DNA from: Euphorbia lathyris
Lineage: Eukaryota > Streptophyta > Magnoliopsida > Malpighiales > Euphorbiaceae
Assembly: GCF_963576675.1 (NCBI RefSeq)
Contig: NC_088915.1
Location: forward strand, 3,787,001-3,851,000
Length of the DNA stretch: 64,000 nt
Direction of reading: 5' to 3'
The first letter of the stretch is position 1; every line of letters begins with the position of its first letter. This document shows, piece by piece, positions 58,800-64,000 of this stretch. The notes under the pieces were generated by a model, which saw only the letters and a list, made by a program, of their open reading frames with translations, was not told where the DNA came from and searched no databases. A program made the translations under genes and the position numbers.

Positions 58800-59604
58800 T
58801 CCAAGAAAAACAATAATATAAAGAAGTGATTATAGTTCAGGTTCGGATGTGAAAACCACTAGTACCAAAGAAAATGACACTTTCTTAATGCATATTTATA
58901 AATAGTAAACAGCTGGCAAATAAAAAAAAACTATAACTTGAACAAGCATGTGAGAGTTTTTCTGGAGGTAGTCATAAGGGTCAGATTTGACTCTTACAGT
59001 ACTTCCTACTATCTTTCTTCAAATGTTTATGAATCCCGGAGAAGCTCCTGAACTAAACTCTTTTTCAAACAGATAAGTTTAATATTATCAGGAATATGGC
59101 AGATTGGTAGGAAATTCAATTTTGGTTGTTGTTCGCTGTTTGAAATTAATTGCATTAGTGTTAATGGGTATCTTCTTGCCTTTGTTCTTTATTTGTTGCT
59201 AGTTTTCTGAACAAATAAAGAACAAAGGCAAAGAGATATTCATTAACACTAATGCAATTAATTTCAAACAGCGAACAACAGTCAAAATTGAATTTGCTAT
59301 CACTCTGCCATTATTCCTGATAATATTAAACTTATCTATTTGAAAAAGAGTTTAGTTCAGGAGCTTCTGAGGATTCAGAAAATTTGAAGAAAAGATAGTA
59401 GGAAGTATTGTAAGATTCAAATCTGACCCTTTGACTACCTCCAGAAAAAACTCTCACATGCTTGTTCAAGTTATAGGTATTTATTTGCTAGATGTTTCCT
59501 ATTTATAAATATGCATTAAGAAAGTGTCATTTTCTTTGGTACCAGTGGTTTTCACATCCGAATATGAACTATAATCACTTCTTTATATTATTGTTTTTCA
59601 TGGA
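58800..59604. repeat. Long hairpin, second copy, with extended centre
   Basis: Outer arms match 4060-4654 (in inverted orientation with its neighbours). The centre is longer: 59094-59205 and 59213-59320 form a second inverted repeat (ATTTCAAACAGCGAACAACA and its complement, TTAACACTAATGCAATTAAT and its complement), so the palindrome extends almost to a point near 59209. Total about 805 bp. Confidence 0.85.
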
Positions 59605-59704
59605 TTGATACTTCCAATGTACCTATTTCGAAGACTTGTGACTATCTGGTGATTCTTCATCCCTGAACTAATAAAAGGAGTTTGTGAAGCTTCTATGACA
59701 AGTA

Positions 59705-59957
59705 CTCCCTCTGTTCCAAAATACATGCATGTTAAGGTTAATGCACACTAATTAAGAAATGCTTAAGTGAAAGACTTTGTTACCCTTATATTAATTGCAT
59801 CTACTAGTAACTTTATCTATTCCCAAGGCAAAAAGTCAACTAAAATAGGGGTATATTTGGTCAAAGCAAATTAATGTGCATAAATTGAAGCAAAATATCA
59901 TGTATTGTGGAACAAAAAAAAATTCTCTAGAAAGACATGTATTGTGGAACGATGGAG
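59705..59957. mobile_element. Stowaway-type MITE
   Basis: 253 bp, termini CTCCCTCTGTTCCAAAATAC and ...TGTGGAACGATGGAG, flanked by TA on both sides (59703-59704, 59958-59959). The CTCCCTC-GTTCC terminus with TA TSD is typical of plant Stowaway (mariner-like) MITEs. The paralogous site near 3967-3975 (CATAGTTGTCATAG) is unoccupied. Confidence 0.88.
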
Positions 59958-59959
59958 TA

Positions 59960-61340
59960 TAAGACTCTCACAACTACCACTGGAAAGCCCGCATGCTAGC
60001 TCATATAGAAAGTAATTTCCAAATAACATTAGTCCCTATGTGAATCTCTTCCTGACCAGCCAGAACCAACGGACTATGCATTTTAATTATAGTCTTCTTT
60101 TTACACTTACAAAATAATTAATTGAATTTTACTATGACAATTAATTAAATTGAATTATAATTGGTTATAAACAAATAAATTTTTCAAACTAGAAATTCAA
60201 TTGAATTGGAAGACTATTACTATTCCACAAAAATTATGATTATATTTATAATTACAGAGAATCTTTTTTGACAGTTAGAAAACAATTAGTAAGCCCCAAA
60301 CCTCATTACCAGTAATTCATGGAATATAGTGATGTTGTTCCTAGCATTCAACTAATATTAGATAAGCATATTTCCCAATAGCATAGATTAGGTGTATAAT
60401 CTTCACAATTCTCATTGAACCCTAAAATTCAACAGATGAAAAGTCCAAAGATTTACCAGAAAGAATTATGCTTCTAAAATTCAATAGCTTTTAACTAGTT
60501 GCTCGGAAACAAAATATTTCCTGCAACAAAAAAAAAACAATTCATTATAGAATCAAAATCCAATGAGCAACAAATAGTAAATGCCAACAAAAAGTCAAAA
60601 ATAACTTGGAATTGGCCAATTCAAATATAGTGTTTTGTGCTAATAATATTTTAGCAGATAAAGTCATGGAGTTTATTAATAGTCAAGATGATTTTGCAGG
60701 GTTCATGACCATCACTTGATGAGATTCTGAAGGCATTGTTGAATGCTCATTTAATTGGTTTTCATAGATTTGAGATCACAACAACTTTCCAGATTTGAGA
60801 TCTATCGGGGGAGGTATCATTAGAATGCACACACATTTACAGAGAAGAGAAGAGAGGGATGGAGAAAACCAAAGTTGTGAAGTAAGTAAAGTTATATAGG
60901 CGAGACCATTTGTGTGAGATATTTAATCAGTATCAAATAATAAGTTTCATACATTCCAACAACCCTCTAAATTTTTAAAAGTGCTAAATTACTCTCTATT
61001 CTTATCTAATTACATTCAATAACATTATATTCTTATCCAATGCCATTCAATAACCTTTATATTTGTCCAATTGTATAATCTCAAAACTTCAACTATCCCC
61101 ATGAAATCCCAAGAGTTCATAATTATTTATATATTTGAAGTTTTTTTTTTACATGTGGCCGAGCATGTATCTAACTTTCTACATCCAAAAGATTCTATTC
61201 AGAAATAAGGGGTTATTGAATGCAATCAAACAAGAATAAGAGACCATTTAGAACTTTTAAAAGTTCGGGGGAGCTTAAAGGCAATCAAACAAGAATAAGA
61301 GAGTAAAATCGTCTCATAATTTTATTGGTAGATAATTTAT
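59960..61340 (-). repeat. TPS-repeat unit (reverse, beta-like), P1 side
   Basis: Reverse complement of about 3400-3960 and then of 2220-2480. It contains P1 at 60628-60780 and AT-rich DNA. The 60140-60270 stretch (AATTGAATTTTACTATGACA) has no counterpart that I found. The two Mutator-like elements of the forward copy (1650-2218, 2511-3299) are absent here. Confidence 0.7.
60628..60780 (+). pseudogene. TPS fragment P1 (58-61 kb unit)
   Basis: It reads ANNILADKVMEFINSQDDFA, then a lesion, then ILKALLNAHLIGFHRFEI, in which LLNAxLIGFH matches the conserved TPS block preceding TFDYARHF. It is shorter than the other P1 pieces (internal deletion between the two blocks). Confidence 0.75.
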
Positions 61341-64000
61341 TGGTGATGATCAAACAATTAAAAAAACATATAATATAGTCATTACAAATGCAATGAATTA
61401 TTACCAGAAAATATCAAACAAGAATAAAGAAGAAGCATAAAAAGTGCATGAGTTGAATCAATCTGCCTAAAAGTAGGCAACTGAATTGAAGAAAAATAAT
61501 AATACCATTTCAGAAATCAGACACCAACAACTTCCTGATCATTGCCAAACTAAAATGAACAATTGCTAATGCTTTATTAAGCTAAAAATTGTTACTCCTA
61601 AAATTGCAATGCATGCATGTGGTGTATTTGCCAAAACCTACTAAACAAAATTTAAAGGCTTGTGAGACCCAACTCTATATATACTCTTTCAACTATTGGT
61701 AAGTTTTCCATGTGGGATAGGAAAAGAGCTTTTAAGAGCAAAGTCCCTAATAACAAATACACCCCCACCAATCAAATTCATTTTCTTCAAAACAAAGCCA
61801 TTTTCTCACATTCAGATCAAGTGTCACAAGCATAGTTTCATCATAAGAAATAACAAACAAGCTTGATTTGTGTTAAAAAACATATCATAACAAAAGAAGC
61901 ATAAACAAACTTGTGGTTTCAATTTCAAGTAATCATATCACCCTAACACATTAGATAGGTTATATAATGCACTCATAAACATACACACCAGAGAGAAACA
62001 CCTAATAAAAAAAATTAGCATATCAAGTTTAAGACAAATTGTAGGGTTTCAAATAATCATATCATCATAGAACACATCAGACAGCTTATGTAAGCCACTC
62101 ATAAGCAAAACTCATTATATCTTCAGAATTGCCATTAAAACATAAAACCCAACAAAGAAAAAGTGCAAAGATTAAATCAAATTTTCTATTATCAAAATAA
62201 AAATCACAAAAAATTTATGAATGGACAAAATTAACTTGTTTTATAAGATAAGGACAAAATCATTATTTTTTTCAACGACTTTGGAAGGAGTTAGGCTTAT
62301 AAGTACTTAATTGAGAAAAATAATGGATTAAACAAAATAAAATCACATGATATTCATACTATGTTTGTGCTCGGTTTTGAAAGGATATTGCAATTAAAAA
62401 AGTTGTTAAAATTTATTAATTATAAGATTGAGTAGATTGATTTGTCTGAAACTAAATCTAAAAATAAGATTTCTTTGGTGCTGTCAGTATCCCATTGTTT
62501 TTAGAAGAACAGTTTGATTCAGTCCCACCCGTGGAAATCTAGAGTTAAGAAAGAGTGGAGCCAGTGGCAGGAAAAAAACATATATTAAACTACTCTTAGT
62601 TCGCTAATAATGGAATTCGAGGGCAAACTCCAAATATGAGAAACTCCAAATAATCATTTGGAATTGGAAATTGAACATCACTGGGTGCACATGTCTAGAA
62701 CAACATATTCATTTACTAATTTAGAACAAAATTAGTTTCATTGCATTCCACTAATATATCAAAGAATTGAGCAATGCTTACATAATCTCGTCTCTAACTT
62801 GTAGAGTTTGATAAATTTCCGATGAGGAAAATGAACTACTTATGAAGAAACCAAGCTCAACTCGGTAGGAACACTTCCTCAAAAATGTAAGGAGGACCAT
62901 AGAGTGATGGTCATGAACCCATACAAAAGCATCTTCAAGATTAATAACCTTCATAACCCTATGTGCCAAAATTTTATTAGCAGAAACATATGCTTGCCAC
63001 AACAACTTGTCAAAACCATCACTCTTGTCGAGGCACATAATGATTGGACATTAAAGCTGGATGACCACCATTTCTTCTTGCAGATGATGGAGCATCTGAA
63101 TCTCCATTGCTGCGTCCATCTTTTTTAGAAAAAAAAAATTTGAGCAATCATCGCCATCTGAATCTCCTTGCTTTGGATTTCCACTAACTACATACAGGAT
63201 GCAAAAATAAGGATCACGATCTAAAAGCAGGATGCGGTTTTAAATATAATAAAACAAATGGATAATCTAAGGCATCCACATAAAGGCATTTGCTTTTAAG
63301 AAATGCCCTCCACCGAGTTAGATTTCATCATGTACGGGAACATATCAACTTCAACCAACATCAATCTCAAACTTTTTCAAATTAACCAAAAAAGGTCTCC
63401 AGTTCATGGCTATAACATGTAGATCAAAGACGAAACAACCATAAAAACAGAATTAATTTCTTCATCTATTTTATAATTAATTAATTAATTATTATCTTCA
63501 TCTTGTCTCAATGGAATCTAAAATATTCTAACAAGAATTCCTTTCTCTTTCTCTGATGAATCACTGATTATTGCGCATAAGTTTTCCTAAATCGGAATTA
63601 ATTAAGCATCTAAAAAGCCAGTGAAGGTAAGAATTGAATTCCTAACATGGCTCAACTCATCCTTCCATTTCCTGTATAGATGGAGACATTTTTCTTTTCC
63701 AGCAAGTTACATTTTTAAATACTATGTTGAACTCTTCTTCCTTAGCTTTTCAGCATTTCGTTTCAAATTCAGTTTCAGTGCAACATAGCACATATATAAT
63801 CCTCAAAAATGCTCATCTCATAATTCACTCTCTTTACTTAGAAACAATGGAAATAGATTAAGATGTTCAATGGATTTAAATTCATTCGGTGTTGATCAAA
63901 CAATTAAAGTACCCATATAATATAGTCATTACAAATATAATGAATTACTATCAGAAAATACCAAACAAGAATACAGGAGAAGCATAAAAAGTACATGAGT
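61341..64000 (-). repeat. TPS-repeat unit eta (reverse), with internal deletion
   Basis: 61341-62172 matches 22950-23890 (delta) and 27370-28310 (epsilon). At about 62173 it jumps to the equivalent of 30075, skipping P1 and the TIR-like element, then runs through the conserved block, P2 (62758-63120) and the non-coding part to the window end. A ~190-bp block at 61605-61800 is unique to this copy. Confidence 0.85.
62758..63120 (-). pseudogene. TPS fragment P2 (unit eta)
   Basis: Minus strand 63038-62778 reads FDKLLWQAYVSANKILAHRV, NLEDAFVWVHDHHSM, TFLRKCSYRVELGFF, SSSEIYQTLQVRDEIM and stop. It is the least damaged P2 piece downstream of the LWQ block: VRDEI is intact where unit delta has VGDEI. 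Still only about 80 residues of a much longer enzyme. Confidence 0.85.

Noticed and set aside
61621..61764. 144-bp segment with inverted ends GGTGTATTTG / CAAATACACC, present only in this unit copy
   Set aside because: No TSD, and the unique block extends beyond it on both sides (about 61605-61800), so a MITE or small LTR call cannot be supported.

Overview
The window looks like a plant (probably dicot) nuclear chromosome. It is strongly AT-rich, introns have GT/AG borders, and it is filled with plant-type transposons: Ty1/copia, Ty3/gypsy, a TRIM-like LTR, L1-type LINEs, CACTA/En-Spm, Mutator-like TIR elements, a Helitron and a Stowaway MITE. I found no intact host gene, tRNA or rRNA. The species cannot be named from the sequence.

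The backbone is a family of long repeat units, about 4.4 kb where least disturbed. Each carries two broken pieces of a class II-type plant trehalose-6-phosphate synthase (TPS) gene in opposite orientation, here called P1 and P2. Forward copies occupy roughly 1-16.49 kb. Reverse copies occupy 19.43-30.74 kb as two full near-identical tandem copies and one partial copy, and again 45.33-46.64 plus 58.36-64.0 kb. P1 and P2 cover the same part of TPS, so each unit is an imperfect inverted repeat of TPS sequence. Two units (4.06-4.65 and 58.80-59.60 kb) also carry a long hairpin next to a coiled-coil gene fragment.

The units are broken by insertions, several with a target-site duplication (TSD) and an unoccupied paralogous site in the same window: a mini-CACTA (7204-8375), a Helitron (13383-15880) that contains a Mutator-like element (14588-15167), and a Stowaway MITE (59705-59957). 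A deleted copia element and an LTR-like block (16.49-19.43 kb) separate the forward and reverse arrays.

From 30.74 to 45.33 kb is a retrotransposon nest on the minus strand: a gypsy gag fragment; a LINE split by a plus-strand gypsy element that has lost its whole interior (31937-35303, TSD GCGGA), whose 3' LTR holds a 152-bp palindromic MITE; then copia A (36298-42565) and the 3' half of copia B (42566-45326).

From 46636 to 58356 is an 11.7-kb CACTA transposon (TSD TTG), inserted in the coiled-coil reading frame. It has a large subterminal array of GGGACGAC palindromes, a TNPD gene that has lost its catalytic core, and a second minus-strand gene that I could assemble as ten exons with continuous phase (542 aa, Ptta/En-Spm Transposase_24 type). 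That gene is the only apparently intact protein gene here.
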